64,000 nt of DNA from Bordetella parapertussis (GTDB lineage: Bacteria; Pseudomonadota; Gammaproteobacteria; Burkholderiales; Burkholderiaceae_A): assembly GCA_945901825.1 (NCBI GenBank), contig CAMDMC010000001.1, positions 226,770 through 290,769 on the forward strand. Direction: 5' to 3'. The position numbers were made by a program, and so were the translations under genes. The notes below the pieces were generated by a model. It was given only the letters and a program-made list of their open reading frames with translations. It was not told the origin of the DNA and searched no databases. Positions 39,646 to 49,276 of the stretch are shown here, piece after piece; position 1 is the stretch's first letter; the number at the start of each line of letters is the position of its first letter.

Positions 39646-42348
39646 TTAGGCGGCGAGCGCCTGATCGGCGCCCACGGCGCTTAATAGATCGGCCTCAAGC
39701 CTAACCTGGAAGGCCTCACGCTCGAGGCCCGCGCCCTTGATTAAGAAGATGTCCTCCGCCCGCTCACCAAGCGTTGCAACCCGTGCCGCATGAATGGTGA
39801 TCTGGTGTTGCGTGAGGCAGCGCGAAATGGAGTACAAGAGGCCTGGCCGGTCGGTTGCAGCAATGGTGAGTATGTAGAACTCTTGTCGGGCATCGGGTGC
39901 GAGCGTGACCGATGCTGGAATAGGAAAGTGCCGCGATTGGCGTGACTGTCGGCCTTGGCCAATAGGAGGCAGGGCCGAATTTGAGTTAAGCCAGGCGGGC
40001 AGTCCAGCCTCAATGAGGCTTAGCATCTCCCGCGAGTGACCCGGATAGGCCTGATGATCAAGCACGAAGGCATCCAGGGCGTAACCGGTGCGGGTCGTGT
40101 GAATACGGGCGTCCAGAACCGGAAGGTTTTGCTGGTAAAAGTAGGCGGTAATTCTTGCAAAGAGTTCGTCGGAGTCGTTGGTATAGACCGCAACCTGAAG
40201 GCCCTCTTGTTCAGGGGCAAGTCTCGCAAAGACGCGGGTTCCTGTTGCAGCGACCGGATAGGCAAGATGCCGCGCATGCCAGGCAATTTCCGGCGCTGAG
40301 TGCCTCTGAAAATAGCTTGCCTCAAGGCCTCGCCAGAAAATACGCGCGGGCTCAGCCGGCTGCCCAAGCTGATAAAGCGCCTGCTCGGCCTGTTCTCTTT
40401 TGTTGCTGGTGCTTTGGCTGGGTAGGCTCTGCGCCGATTGCAAGAAGTTACCCTTGCCGCGAGCCTTAATAAGCTCAAGTGACTTCTGGTAGAGCTCTTC
40501 AAGAAGCTTCGCCTTCCAGGCATTCCAGACTTTGGGGCTTGTGCCGCGAATATCCGAAACAGTTAGCGCATAAAGGGCCTTGAGTCGCTCTTCCGTCTTT
40601 ACGAGATCCACAAAACGATGAATGACATCGGGGTCGGCCAGGTCCTGCTTCTGCGCAAAGGATGACATGGAAAGGTGCTCCTGCACCAGAAAGACAAGAA
40701 GGTCTTGGTCGTTCTGATTCAGTCCATAGTTCTTACAGAAGCGAATGACCTCCTTTGCCCCCAGATTGGAATGGTCCCCACCGCGCCCTTTGGCGATGTC
40801 GTGAAAAAGGGCGGCCAAATAAAGTCGCCAGCCCTCGGGAAGTTCTTCAACCAGTTCGGTAAGCAGGGGGAATTCGTGGGCATGCTCGTGCATGTGCAGG
40901 CGTCGAAGGTTACGAATGACCTGCAGAATGTGTTGGTCGACCGTGTAGACATGGAAAAGGTCATGCTGCATCTGACCAACAATTCGTCGAAAAACGGGCA
41001 GCATCCGACCCAATAGTCCGAGGTCGTTCATGATGCGAAGGGCATGAACAATGCCCCTTGGCTGCTTAAAAATTTCTAAAAAAAGTGCCTTGTGTTCGGG
41101 CCTTTCACGAAATTCACGATCGACAAGCTCCCTGTTGTTCCAAAGCGATCGAAGCGTTCGGGCGGTCATTGCCCGATGGCTACTTTCCTTTTGCATGACA
41201 AGAAAGCTTTTCAGCAAGAGTGTGGGGTTTTCCTTAAAAATCGTCTCGTCACGAATATCAAGAAGCCCTCTGTCCTCATAAAAATACTCGTCGATCTTTC
41301 TTGCTGCTGGGTGCCTTTTACCTCCTGCGGGCTGCAGCGAGGCGGCGTTTTCAAAGGACGTCGACCTTGGACCATCAAGTTCCGCAAGCAAAATGGCCGT
41401 GACTTTATAAATAACCTTTGCCGCACGGTAGTAGCGTTGCATCAACAGTTCACTTGCCCGGCGACCTTTCGTGGCCTCCATACCAAGCTGGGCGGCGAGC
41501 CGGTTCTGAAGGTCAAAGACGAGGCGGTCTTCTCGGCGATTGGCCAGAAGGTGCAGCTGGGCTCGCAGGTTAAGTAAAACGGTCTGTTGCTGTTGTAGCT
41601 GTCGAGACTCCTCTGGGGTAAGCAGGCCCTTGGCCTCAAGGGCCTTCCAGCTTGTCCCAACGCCCAAGGCGGTTGCAATCCAGCGAATCACCTGCAGGTC
41701 ACGCAGACCGCCTGGGCTTTCTTTGATATTGGGCTCAAGTGAATAAGGTGAGTCCTGAAAGCGGGCATGCCTTTGGCGTAGTTCGAGCTTTTTCCCCTGA
41801 ACAAACCAGTCGAGACTGATGGAGGACTGCCAACGGGTTTGAAGCTGGCTAAGAAGGGTTTGAGGGCCCGCAAGAAGACGCGACTCAAGAAGGGCAGTGG
41901 CAACCGTTAAATCGTTTTGGGCCTGATGCATGCATTCGTCGACATCTCGAACACTGTGCCCGGCATCAAGTCCAATGTCCCAAAGCCCGGTCACAAAGCC
42001 CGCAATGGGCGCCTCGTAGCGCCCGGCATCGCTGGCATGCGGCAGAAGAATAAGAAGGTCAATGTCCGAAAACGGTGCAAGCTCACCACGACCATACCCA
42101 CCGACAGCGACAAGAGCAATTTCTTCAAGGCCCGCCTCTGCCCAAAGCCGCTTAACGCAGGCATCGATGGCCTTGCTTAACTGCTGGCTAAGTTGAAGGG
42201 GGTTGCCATGGTTGTGCCAGGCTAGGGCATTTTGACTTCGACAGTCTTTGACCTGCTGCCGAAGCTGCTGGACCAGGGAGGGACCTTGAGCGGCTTCCGA
42301 TGCCTCAGCACTGCTTAAGACCTGGGAGGCATCCGATTCTTCGACGAT
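39646..42348 (-). CDS. glnD: Bifunctional uridylyltransferase/uridylyl-removing enzyme GlnD with no canonical start codon
   Basis: Nitrogen sensor that uridylylates and deuridylylates PII. The nucleotidyltransferase motif VGGYGRGELAPFSDID is intact near 42,070-42,110, the HD domain has HDIAKGRGGDHSNLG, and two C-terminal ACT domains are present (one starts FYILTIAATDRPGLLYS). The open frame runs 905 codons from the map stop (42364-42366), in the same frame as map, but holds no ATG, GTG or TTG before GTG 41994, which lies after the catalytic motif. The coordinate 42348 marks an ATC codon 3 nt after AAGGAG and is a guess. A start at 41994 would delete the active site. Confidence 0.85.
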   Translation of the reverse strand: MVEESDASQVLSSAEASEAAQGPSLVQQLRQQVKDCRSQNALAWHNHGNPLQLSQQLSKAIDACVKRLWAEAGLEEIALVAVGGYGRGELAPFSDIDLLILLPHASDAGRYEAPIAGFVTGLWDIGLDAGHSVRDVDECMHQAQNDLTVATALLESRLLAGPQTLLSQLQTRWQSSISLDWFVQGKKLELRQRHARFQDSPYSLEPNIKESPGGLRDLQVIRWIATALGVGTSWKALEAKGLLTPEESRQLQQQQTVLLNLRAQLHLLANRREDRLVFDLQNRLAAQLGMEATKGRRASELLMQRYYRAAKVIYKVTAILLAELDGPRSTSFENAASLQPAGGKRHPAARKIDEYFYEDRGLLDIRDETIFKENPTLLLKSFLVMQKESSHRAMTARTLRSLWNNRELVDREFRERPEHKALFLEIFKQPRGIVHALRIMNDLGLLGRMLPVFRRIVGQMQHDLFHVYTVDQHILQVIRNLRRLHMHEHAHEFPLLTELVEELPEGWRLYLAALFHDIAKGRGGDHSNLGAKEVIRFCKNYGLNQNDQDLLVFLVQEHLSMSSFAQKQDLADPDVIHRFVDLVKTEERLKALYALTVSDIRGTSPKVWNAWKAKLLEELYQKSLELIKARGKGNFLQSAQSLPSQSTSNKREQAEQALYQLGQPAEPARIFWRGLEASYFQRHSAPEIAWHARHLAYPVAATGTRVFARLAPEQEGLQVAVYTNDSDELFARITAYFYQQNLPVLDARIHTTRTGYALDAFVLDHQAYPGHSREMLSLIEAGLPAWLNSNSALPPIGQGRQSRQSRHFPIPASVTLAPDARQEFYILTIAATDRPGLLYSISRCLTQHQITIHAARVATLGERAEDIFLIKGAGLEREAFQVRLEADLLSAVGADQALAA

Positions 42349-42363
42349 GGGCTCCTTAAATGC

Positions 42364-43179
42364 CTAGCCTGAAGCGAGGCTTTCGCGCGTGCGCACCCAG
42401 TCGGGGCTTCCCGTTGAGACTGTGAGCACTTCAAAGCCTGATTCAGTAACAAGAACGGTGTGCTCCCACTGGGCTGAAAGGCTGTGATCTTTGGTGACGA
42501 TGGTCCAGCCATCGGCAAGCTCGCGTATCTCAGGACGCCCTGCGTTAATCATGGGCTCGATGGTGAAGGTCATACCCGCCTGAAGCTTCAAGCCTGTGCC
42601 AGGCCTTCCGTAGTGAAGCACCTGGGGCTCTTCATGAAAGACTCGACCAATACCATGGCCACAGAACTCGCGAACAACCGAATAGCCTGAGGCCTCTGCG
42701 TGCTCTTGAATGGCATGGCCTATGTCCCCAAGCGTGCGGCCGGGGGCAACCTGCTCAATTCCTCTCCAAAGACACTCGTGGGTGACCTCGCAGAGCCGTT
42801 TGGCTGCAATCGAAGGCGCACCCACGAAGAACATACGACTTGTGTCGCCGTGGTAGCCATCTTTAATAACCGTGATATCAACGTTTACGATATCGCCAGC
42901 TTTCACGACCTTGGACCCCGGAATGCCATGGCAGACCTGATGATTGACCGAGGTGCATACCGACTTGGGGTAGGGCGCATAGCCCGGCGGGCAGTAATTC
43001 AGGGGGGCAGGGATGGTCTGCTGGACATTCACCATGTAGTCGTGGCATAGCCGGTCGATGGCCTCGGTGGTCATTCCTGGACGAATCTGTGGGGCCAGAT
43101 GGTCAAGCACCTCGGAGGCAAGCCGGCCAGCGACCCGCATGCCTTCAATATCTTCAGCTGATTTGATAGAAACTGCCAT
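42364..43179 (-). CDS. map: Methionine aminopeptidase
   Basis: Removes the initiator methionine. 271 aa. Metal ligands lie in VNVDITVIKDGYHGDTS, CGHGIGRVFHEEP, FTIEPMINAG and WEHTVLVT. The gene is divergent from rpsB, the usual arrangement. The stop is TAG; glnD continues in the same frame directly after it. The minus strand reads TATAAG 5 nt before the ATG, so the transcript may be leaderless. Confidence 0.96.
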   Translation of the reverse strand: MAVSIKSAEDIEGMRVAGRLASEVLDHLAPQIRPGMTTEAIDRLCHDYMVNVQQTIPAPLNYCPPGYAPYPKSVCTSVNHQVCHGIPGSKVVKAGDIVNVDITVIKDGYHGDTSRMFFVGAPSIAAKRLCEVTHECLWRGIEQVAPGRTLGDIGHAIQEHAEASGYSVVREFCGHGIGRVFHEEPQVLHYGRPGTGLKLQAGMTFTIEPMINAGRPEIRELADGWTIVTKDHSLSAQWEHTVLVTESGFEVLTVSTGSPDWVRTRESLASG

Positions 43180-43192
43180 AACTGCTTATAAT
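43163..43192 (+). promoter_or_regulatory. Predicted rpsB-tsf promoter
   Basis: TTGATA (43163-43168) and TATAAT (43187-43192), 18 bp apart; the -35 is inside the 5' end of map. The predicted start near 43,199 leaves a leader of about 90 nt. Confidence 0.65.
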
Positions 43193-43218
43193 TACATGTT
43201 TTTTTGAAAAAATGTGGT

Positions 43219-43258
43219 CCTCGATGCAAGGGTGTCTTCTAAAAAGACCGTATCGAGG
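43219..43258 (+). promoter_or_regulatory. rpsB: Structured rpsB leader (possible S2 autoregulatory element)
   Basis: CCTCGAT (43219-43225) pairs with ATCGAGG (43252-43258) and encloses an inner hairpin GTCTT (43234-43238)/AAGAC (43244-43248). The nested stem-loop lies 32 nt upstream of rpsB. rpsB-tsf leaders bind S2 to control their own translation in other proteobacteria; whether this leader does so is inference. Confidence 0.5.
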
Positions 43259-43290
43259 GCTAATGCTAACCCTTGCCGGAGAGAAACTCT

Positions 43291-44049
43291 ATGTCAGCCG
43301 TATCTATGCGTGAAATGCTTGAGGCCGGTGTCCATTTTGGCCACCAGACTCGGTTTTGGAATCCTAAGATGTCTCAGTACATTTTTGGTCATCGCAACAA
43401 AATTCATATTATTAACCTCGAGGCCACTGTGGCCAACATGAGTGATGCACTTGGTTTCATTCGTAAACTCTCCTCACGGCGCGGCACCGTGTTGTTCGTG
43501 GGTACCAAACGCGCTTCACGAGAAATCATTCAAGAAGAAGCAACTCGCGCCGGTATGCCTTATGTCGATCAGCGCTGGCTGGGTGGCATGCTTACCAATT
43601 TCAAAACGGTGAAAACCAGTATCAAGCGGCTTAAAGAAATGGAAGCTTCCGTGGAAGAGGGCGGGCTTGAGCGTATGTCCAAGAAAGAGGGGCTTCGTTT
43701 TGAGCGTGAGCTTGAGAAGCTAAAAAAAGGCCTTGGTGGCATTAAAGACATGAACGGACTGCCTGACGCTATGTTCGTCGTCGATGTTGGGTATCACAAA
43801 ATTGCGATTCAAGAGGCAAACAAGCTTAGTATTCCGGTGGTTGGTGTCGTCGACACAAACCACTCCCCCGAAGGTATCGATTACGTCATTCCTGGTAATG
43901 ACGATGCAAGTCGTGCTGTTCGTCTTTATGCGCGTGCCTTGGCTGATTCCATTTTGCAGGGCCGTACCGAGGCTGTCTCCGATCTTGTACAAACTATTCA
44001 AGAGTCGGAAGAATTCGTTGAGGTCGATGCCCCCGAGGCCACGGCCTAA
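43291..44049 (+). CDS. rpsB: 30S ribosomal protein S2
   Basis: 252 aa. Starts [20 protein letters not shown], the S2 N-terminal signature; ends with an acidic tail. ATG 43291 has GGAGAG 7 nt upstream; a frame extending to 43273 has no such site. First gene of rpsB-tsf-pyrH-frr, in canonical order. Confidence 0.98.
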   Translation: MSAVSMREMLEAGVHFGHQTRFWNPKMSQYIFGHRNKIHIINLEATVANMSDALGFIRKLSSRRGTVLFVGTKRASREIIQEEATRAGMPYVDQRWLGGMLTNFKTVKTSIKRLKEMEASVEEGGLERMSKKEGLRFERELEKLKKGLGGIKDMNGLPDAMFVVDVGYHKIAIQEANKLSIPVVGVVDTNHSPEGIDYVIPGNDDASRAVRLYARALADSILQGRTEAVSDLVQTIQESEEFVEVDAPEATA

Positions 44050-44093
44050 AACGATGCCATTTTTTGTTTTGACTGCTATTTATGGAGTAAACG

Positions 44094-44987
44094 ATGCCTG
44101 ATATTTCAGCAAGCATGGTGAAAGAGTTACGTGAGAAAACAGATGCCCCCATGATGGAGTGCAAGAAGGCCCTCACGGAAGCCGAGGGTGATCTTGAGAA
44201 GGCCGAAGAAATTCTTAGAGTGCGGCTCGGGTCGAAGGCCAGTAAAGCTGCCTCGCGAGTAGCGGCCGAAGGCGTGGTTGCCATTGCAACCCGCGAATCT
44301 CTGGCTGCCATTGTCGAGCTCAACTGCGAGACGGACTTCGTTGCAAAGAACGATGACTTTCTGGGCTTTGCGGCTGACCTCGCCCGTATTGCAATGGATC
44401 AGGCCTCCGTTACCACGGTCGATACTTTGTCGGCGCAGCCTTTATCGGGCCAGACGGTCGAAGAGGTTCGCACCGCCTTGGTGGGTAAGCTTGGCGAAAA
44501 TGTATCAGTGCGACGTTTTCAGCGCATTGAGGCGAAGGGACGTTTTTACACTTACATTCACGGTGGCGCCAAGATTGGCGTTTTGCTTGACCTCGTGGGC
44601 GGCGATGAAACCCTGGGCCGTGACATTGCCATGCACATTGCGGCCAGCAAGCCACGCTCGCTCGATTCCTCCGGTGTTGATGCCCAGCTTATCGAGGCCG
44701 AGCGCCGGGTTGCCAAAGAAAAGGCAGCTGAATCAGGTAAGTCTCCTGAAATCGCCGAGAAGATGGTGGAAGGCGCTGTCCAAAAGTTTCTCAAAGAAGT
44801 CACTCTGCTTGGTCAGGTGTTTGTGAAAGCTGAAGACGGTAAACAGACCATTGAGCAGCTGCTGAAGGTTAAGTCTGCAAGCATTGCAAGCTTTGTTCTC
44901 TACATTGTGGGCGAGGGCATTGAGAAAAAGCAGTCTGACTTTGCCGCTGAAGTGGCCGCTCAGTCGGCAGCCGCTCGGGCAGCATAG
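44094..44987 (+). CDS. tsf: Elongation factor Ts
   Basis: Nucleotide exchange factor for EF-Tu. 297 aa. N-terminal UBA-like [16 protein letters not shown], then the EF-Ts core with [15 protein letters not shown]. 44 bp after rpsB. Confidence 0.98.
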   Translation: MPDISASMVKELREKTDAPMMECKKALTEAEGDLEKAEEILRVRLGSKASKAASRVAAEGVVAIATRESLAAIVELNCETDFVAKNDDFLGFAADLARIAMDQASVTTVDTLSAQPLSGQTVEEVRTALVGKLGENVSVRRFQRIEAKGRFYTYIHGGAKIGVLLDLVGGDETLGRDIAMHIAASKPRSLDSSGVDAQLIEAERRVAKEKAAESGKSPEIAEKMVEGAVQKFLKEVTLLGQVFVKAEDGKQTIEQLLKVKSASIASFVLYIVGEGIEKKQSDFAAEVAAQSAAARAA

Positions 44988-45073
44988 AGATTGGTGCTTT
45001 TCGACCTTCACTTATTGCGGCGATTGTCTTCCTGGTGCTCTGCCTTTGAATCCAAACACTGCGTGCAACTGAA

Positions 45074-45790
45074 ATGAGCAACGGGGCCTATCGACGCATC
45101 CTATTGAAGCTGTCTGGCGAGGCGCTGATGGGCGAGGATGCCTACGGTATCAATAAGGGCACAATCGACAGCATTGTTGACGAAATTTCGAAGGTTGTTG
45201 CAACGGGTGTGCAGCTTGCCATTGTGATTGGGGGTGGCAATATCTTTCGTGGTGTTGCCCTTGGTGCTTCGGGTATGGACAGGGCAACGGCCGACTACAT
45301 GGGCATGATCGCAACTGTTATGAACGCGCTCGCGCTTCAAGATGCCATGCGGCAGAAGAATATCGAGGCAAGGGTTCAGTCAGCGCTTCGTATCGATCAG
45401 GTGGTCGAGCCTTATATTCGCCCCAAGGCTATTCGTTACCTTGAGGAGGGTAAGGCGCTTATCTTCGCGGCCGGCACAGGCAACCCATTTTTCACCACCG
45501 ACACCGCCGCGGCTTTGCGGGGTGCTGAGATTGGGGCCGAGATTGTCTTGAAGGCGACGAAGGTTGATGGAATTTACAGTGCCGACCCCTTCATGGTGGC
45601 AGATGCCACCCGTTTTGAGACGCTGAGCTTTGATGAAGCCATCTCAAAAAACCTTCGGGTCATGGACGCAACGGCTTTCGCTCTGTGTCGCGATCAGCGC
45701 TTACCTATTCGTGTCATCCGTCTCCTTAAGCCAGGCGCTTTGCTAAGGGCAGCGCAGGGCGAGTCCGAGGGGACCTTGGTTCATGTTTAA
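45074..45790 (+). CDS. pyrH: Uridylate kinase PyrH
   Basis: Phosphorylates UMP to UDP. 238 aa, amino acid kinase fold: [19 protein letters not shown] at the N-terminus, [10 protein letters not shown], and [16 protein letters not shown]. The 86-bp gap after tsf shows no strong promoter. Confidence 0.97.
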   Translation: MSNGAYRRILLKLSGEALMGEDAYGINKGTIDSIVDEISKVVATGVQLAIVIGGGNIFRGVALGASGMDRATADYMGMIATVMNALALQDAMRQKNIEARVQSALRIDQVVEPYIRPKAIRYLEEGKALIFAAGTGNPFFTTDTAAALRGAEIGAEIVLKATKVDGIYSADPFMVADATRFETLSFDEAISKNLRVMDATAFALCRDQRLPIRVIRLLKPGALLRAAQGESEGTLVHV

Positions 45791-45833
45791 GTGCGGCCGT
45801 GACATCGGGCTGTCATTACGGGAGTAGAAAACG

Positions 45834-46394
45834 ATGAATCCTCAAGAAATTAGCAAGGCCACAGAGCAAAAGATGGTGAAGAGTCTTGAGTCACTTCAAC
45901 TGGCTTACACCAAAATTCGAACGGGGCGGGCTCACTCGGGCCTTCTTGAGCATATCCAGGTCGACTATTACGGTACCCCAACTCCACTTTCGCAGGTTGC
46001 CTCTTTAACCCTCGTTGATTCTCGTACCATCGGGGTGACGCCCTGGGAGAAGAAGATGGTGGCTGTTGTTGAAAAGGCTATTCGTGAGTCGGGCCTAGGC
46101 TTGAACCCTGCCACATCGGGAGACCTGATTCGCGTTCCTATGCCAGCACTCACCGAGGAACGCCGTCGCGAATTAACGAAGCTTGTCCGTTCCGAGGCTG
46201 AGGATGCAAAAATCGCGGTGCGTAATATTCGTCGCGATGCCATCGAACAATTCAAAAAGCTCACCAAGGACAAGCTTATCTCGGAAGACGATGAGCGACG
46301 AGGACACGAAGACACGCAGAAACTTACCGACCGTTTCGTCGCTGACATTGACAAGCTCTCCAGTCAAAAAGAGGCTGAGGTCATGACCGTTTAA
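45834..46394 (+). CDS. frr: Ribosome recycling factor
   Basis: 186 aa, the normal length. [20 protein letters not shown] and the C-terminal three-helix part ([14 protein letters not shown]) are typical. GGGAG lies 8 nt upstream of the ATG. Confidence 0.97.
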   Translation: MNPQEISKATEQKMVKSLESLQLAYTKIRTGRAHSGLLEHIQVDYYGTPTPLSQVASLTLVDSRTIGVTPWEKKMVAVVEKAIRESGLGLNPATSGDLIRVPMPALTEERRRELTKLVRSEAEDAKIAVRNIRRDAIEQFKKLTKDKLISEDDERRGHEDTQKLTDRFVADIDKLSSQKEAEVMTV

Positions 46395-46412
46395 TCCTTG
46401 GGACTTCCCCTT

Positions 46413-47234
46413 ATGGCAAATATACACACCAGTAACAACCCGCAAAATCCTGCGAGCTCCACTCAGTTGGTTCCGGAGTTGTCATGCATTCCCAAGCATG
46501 TCGCTGTCATTATGGACGGCAATGGTCGTTGGGCTACTCAGCGCCATTTACCCAGAATGGCGGGCCATGAGCGAGGGGTGGCTGCCTTGCGTCGTGCTGT
46601 TGAAGCCAGCGTAAAATTAGGTATTAAGGCGCTTACGGTTTTTGCTTTCAGCTCCGAGAATTGGCGCCGGCCCGAGGACGAAGTGAGTTTTCTCATGACC
46701 TTGTTTTTGAGGGCGCTTAAGCGAGAGGTGAGGGAGCTCGATGCCAACAAGATTCAGCTGCGTGTGATCGGCGACTTATCGGGACTGTCGGTACGACTTC
46801 GTAAGGCGGTTGAAGAGGCTGAGGCAAATACGGCAGTCAACAACCGCATGGTTCTAACGGTGGCTGTGAACTACGGTGGCCGTTGGGACGTCTTAAACGC
46901 AATGAATAAGGCGCTTGCCGCCTCGCCTAATATTCGCTCCCTTCAGGCGCCAATGACTGAAGATGACTTGCGTCCTTATCTGGCCTTGTCCAATCTGCCA
47001 GAGCCTGATCTTTTTATTCGTACGGGTGGTGAGCAGCGCATGAGTAACTTCATGCTTTGGCAGCTTGCTTATACCGAGCTTTACTTTACAGACCTCCTAT
47101 GGCCCGATTTTGATGCTGACTGTCTTCAGGCGGCCGTACTCAGTTATCAGGCACGGGAGCGACGTTTTGGACGAACCTCGGGGCAGCTCGCTAGGCATGC
47201 TGTGTCCGAGTCTGAGTCCGTGAGTTCCAACTAG
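46413..47234 (+). CDS. uppS: Undecaprenyl diphosphate synthase UppS
   Basis: A cis-prenyltransferase that makes the C55 lipid carrier for peptidoglycan and O-antigen. 273 aa from ATG 46413 (an in-frame TTG at 46398 is less likely). Catalytic Asp in VIMDGNGRWA; HERGVAALRRAVEA; and DLFIRTGGEQRMSNFMLWQL. The N-terminal 30 residues are a non-conserved extension. Confidence 0.96.
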   Translation: MANIHTSNNPQNPASSTQLVPELSCIPKHVAVIMDGNGRWATQRHLPRMAGHERGVAALRRAVEASVKLGIKALTVFAFSSENWRRPEDEVSFLMTLFLRALKREVRELDANKIQLRVIGDLSGLSVRLRKAVEEAEANTAVNNRMVLTVAVNYGGRWDVLNAMNKALAASPNIRSLQAPMTEDDLRPYLALSNLPEPDLFIRTGGEQRMSNFMLWQLAYTELYFTDLLWPDFDADCLQAAVLSYQARERRFGRTSGQLARHAVSESESVSSN

Positions 47235-47279
47235 CTTGGTTGCCAGCCTAGAGGCGTTTTAAGAGCTTCCCCCTACCTT

Positions 47280-48104
47280 TTGGTTACTCGAATTCTGACC
47301 GCTCTGGTGCTACTGGGGTTTGTCATTCCCTTTGTGGCATTAGCAGCGCCTCATTGGTTTTTCTACTTCGTTACGGTCGTTTTTGCAATTGTTCTCTGGG
47401 AGTGGCTTCGCCTGCTCGATGTTCCCAAGGGGGCGGTCATCGCGCTTCCTGTGGCCTTCCTCACCTCTCTTATTTTGGTCGTCTCAGACCCTTGGCTCGA
47501 CTTTGGGCCGGTCGCAGTCTTTCTCATTGGTTTTGGCTGTCTTGGCTGGTGCGTTGTTCTTTTGGGGGCCCTGTCGGGGACATGGCTTCCTGGAAAGCTG
47601 CTTGGCTCAGTCTGGGCCTATCTCGCAAGCCTGGCGGCCTTTTCCGCTATCTGGGTTGCCTACCAAGACAGTCTGCTGTCTTTGTTTCTCGCCATCGTCT
47701 TGGTCTGGATCGCCGATAGCGGCGCCTATTTTTTTGGAAAATGGTTTGGACGGATGCGACTTGCGCCCTCGATAAGCCCAGGGAAGACCTGGGAGGGCGT
47801 CTTGGGAGCGGTTGTTCTGAGCATGCTGGTCATGCTGGGCCTTGCAAGCTGGCTGCCCCACGGCTGGAACTGGGCCACCGCCTACCGTTGGGGGTATCCC
47901 ATGCTGGCCATGACCGTATTGGCCTTTACTGCGTTGAGCGTGGCCGGTGACCTCTTTCAGTCGTTGCTAAAGCGTAGGGCTGGTGTGAAAGATTCTGGAA
48001 ACCTGCTACCTGGCCATGGCGGCCTCTACGACCGCCTGGATGCCGCCCTTGTGGTGTTGCCGTTTACTGTTCTTACCCAATTATGGGCAGAATCGAGGTT
48101 ATGA
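47280..48104 (+). CDS. cdsA: Phosphatidate cytidylyltransferase CdsA
   Basis: Makes CDP-diacylglycerol from phosphatidate and CTP, integral inner-membrane enzyme. 274 aa with about eight hydrophobic segments; the family signature near the C-terminus is VKDSGNLLPGHGGLYDRLDA. The start TTG 47280 is the best fit to the family N-terminus (RILTALVLLGFV) but lacks a good ribosome-binding site, so it is uncertain. The stop overlaps dxr (ATGA). Confidence 0.93.
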   Translation: MVTRILTALVLLGFVIPFVALAAPHWFFYFVTVVFAIVLWEWLRLLDVPKGAVIALPVAFLTSLILVVSDPWLDFGPVAVFLIGFGCLGWCVVLLGALSGTWLPGKLLGSVWAYLASLAAFSAIWVAYQDSLLSLFLAIVLVWIADSGAYFFGKWFGRMRLAPSISPGKTWEGVLGAVVLSMLVMLGLASWLPHGWNWATAYRWGYPMLAMTVLAFTALSVAGDLFQSLLKRRAGVKDSGNLLPGHGGLYDRLDAALVVLPFTVLTQLWAESRL

Positions 48105-49276
48105 CGGTGAAACGTATCTGTCTCTTAGGTGCGACGGGCTCCATTGGCAAGAGCACGCTCGACCTGATCGCCCAGCATCCTGGTCAATTTGAGCTTTTCT
48201 CGGCAAGTGCCAATTCCGATGTTGAAGGCATGCTTAAGCTCGTTCAGGCCTTCAATCCGGCGCAGGTCTGCATGAGGGATGAAGCGGCTGGGCAGAGGCT
48301 TGCGAAGCAGCTTAAGCAGCTTGGCCTTGCGAAGACCGAGCTTCTTATTGGCGAACAGGGGCTGAATAACCTTGCGGCCCACCCCTCGGTCGATACGGTG
48401 GTTGCTGGAATTGTCGGCATTGCTGGGCTACTACCCGTCTGGTCAGCCGTGTGCATGGGGAAGTCGGTGCTTCTTGCAAACAAGGAGGCCCTTGTGTGTG
48501 CAGGAGAGCTTTTCGTTCAGGCGGCCAAGCGCTCTGGTGCGCGTATTCTGCCCATCGACAGCGAGCACAATGCCATCTTCCAGTGCCTAGGGCCTGCCTA
48601 CACCTGTTTTACGCGACCCGAGTCGGTGCGTAGGCTGCTCTTAACCGCCTCTGGGGGGCCCTTTCGTCAATGGTCGCTCGAGGCGATTCGCAATGCCACA
48701 CCGGAGCAGGCAGTTAAGCATCCCAACTGGGTGATGGGTCCGAAAATTTCGGTGGACTCTGCAACCATGATGAACAAGGCGCTTGAACTCATTGAGGCAC
48801 ATTGGCTTTTTGCAATGCCTGCCGCAGAGATTGAGGTGGTTATTCATCCTCAGAGCATCATTCACTCGATGGTTGAGTTTCAGGACGGATCAACCCTTGC
48901 GCAGCTCGGTACCCCCGATATGCGCACGCCCATAGCCCATGCGATGGCCTGGCCCAATCGTATTCACTCCTCGGTTGAGTCACTGAACTGGAGCCAACTG
49001 CGGGAGCTGCAGTTTGAGGCTCCCGACAACAAGCGCTTTCCTTCCTTGGAATTCGCACGCCATGCTCTCGCTAGTGGGCCTGTCGCGAGCATCTGCCTGA
49101 ACGCCGTCAATGAGGTCATGGTGGCTAGGTTTTTAAAGAGTGATTGTGCGTTTGGGGCTATATTCGATCAGGTTGAAGAGGGCCTCAGTCGTTTTGCAGG
49201 CCGGTTTCCTGTTCCTACAGGCCTTGATGACGTGATGGCCATCGATACAGAGGTAAGGTCCTTTTATGCTCACTAG
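48101..49276 (+). CDS. dxr: 1-deoxy-D-xylulose 5-phosphate reductoisomerase Dxr (IspC)
   Basis: First committed step of the MEP pathway, which IspDF (8876-10240) continues. 391 aa. NADPH-binding LLGATGSIGKSTLD, metal-binding PIDSEHNAIFQCL, and PKISVDSATMMNKALELIEA. ATG 48101 overlaps the cdsA stop; an upstream ATG at 48083 is less likely. The 3' end overlaps rseP by 11 nt. Confidence 0.97.
   Translation: MTVKRICLLGATGSIGKSTLDLIAQHPGQFELFSASANSDVEGMLKLVQAFNPAQVCMRDEAAGQRLAKQLKQLGLAKTELLIGEQGLNNLAAHPSVDTVVAGIVGIAGLLPVWSAVCMGKSVLLANKEALVCAGELFVQAAKRSGARILPIDSEHNAIFQCLGPAYTCFTRPESVRRLLLTASGGPFRQWSLEAIRNATPEQAVKHPNWVMGPKISVDSATMMNKALELIEAHWLFAMPAAEIEVVIHPQSIIHSMVEFQDGSTLAQLGTPDMRTPIAHAMAWPNRIHSSVESLNWSQLRELQFEAPDNKRFPSLEFARHALASGPVASICLNAVNEVMVARFLKSDCAFGAIFDQVEEGLSRFAGRFPVPTGLDDVMAIDTEVRSFYAH

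Noticed and set aside
39646..41994. Short GlnD starting at GTG 41994 (782 aa)
   Set aside because: It would begin after the nucleotidyltransferase motif although that motif is intact and in frame upstream.
42364..42366. The map TAG as a recoded amino-acid codon
   Set aside because: Other genes here (for example ybiT and zipA) end in TAG normally; read-through is kept only as one option for glnD.
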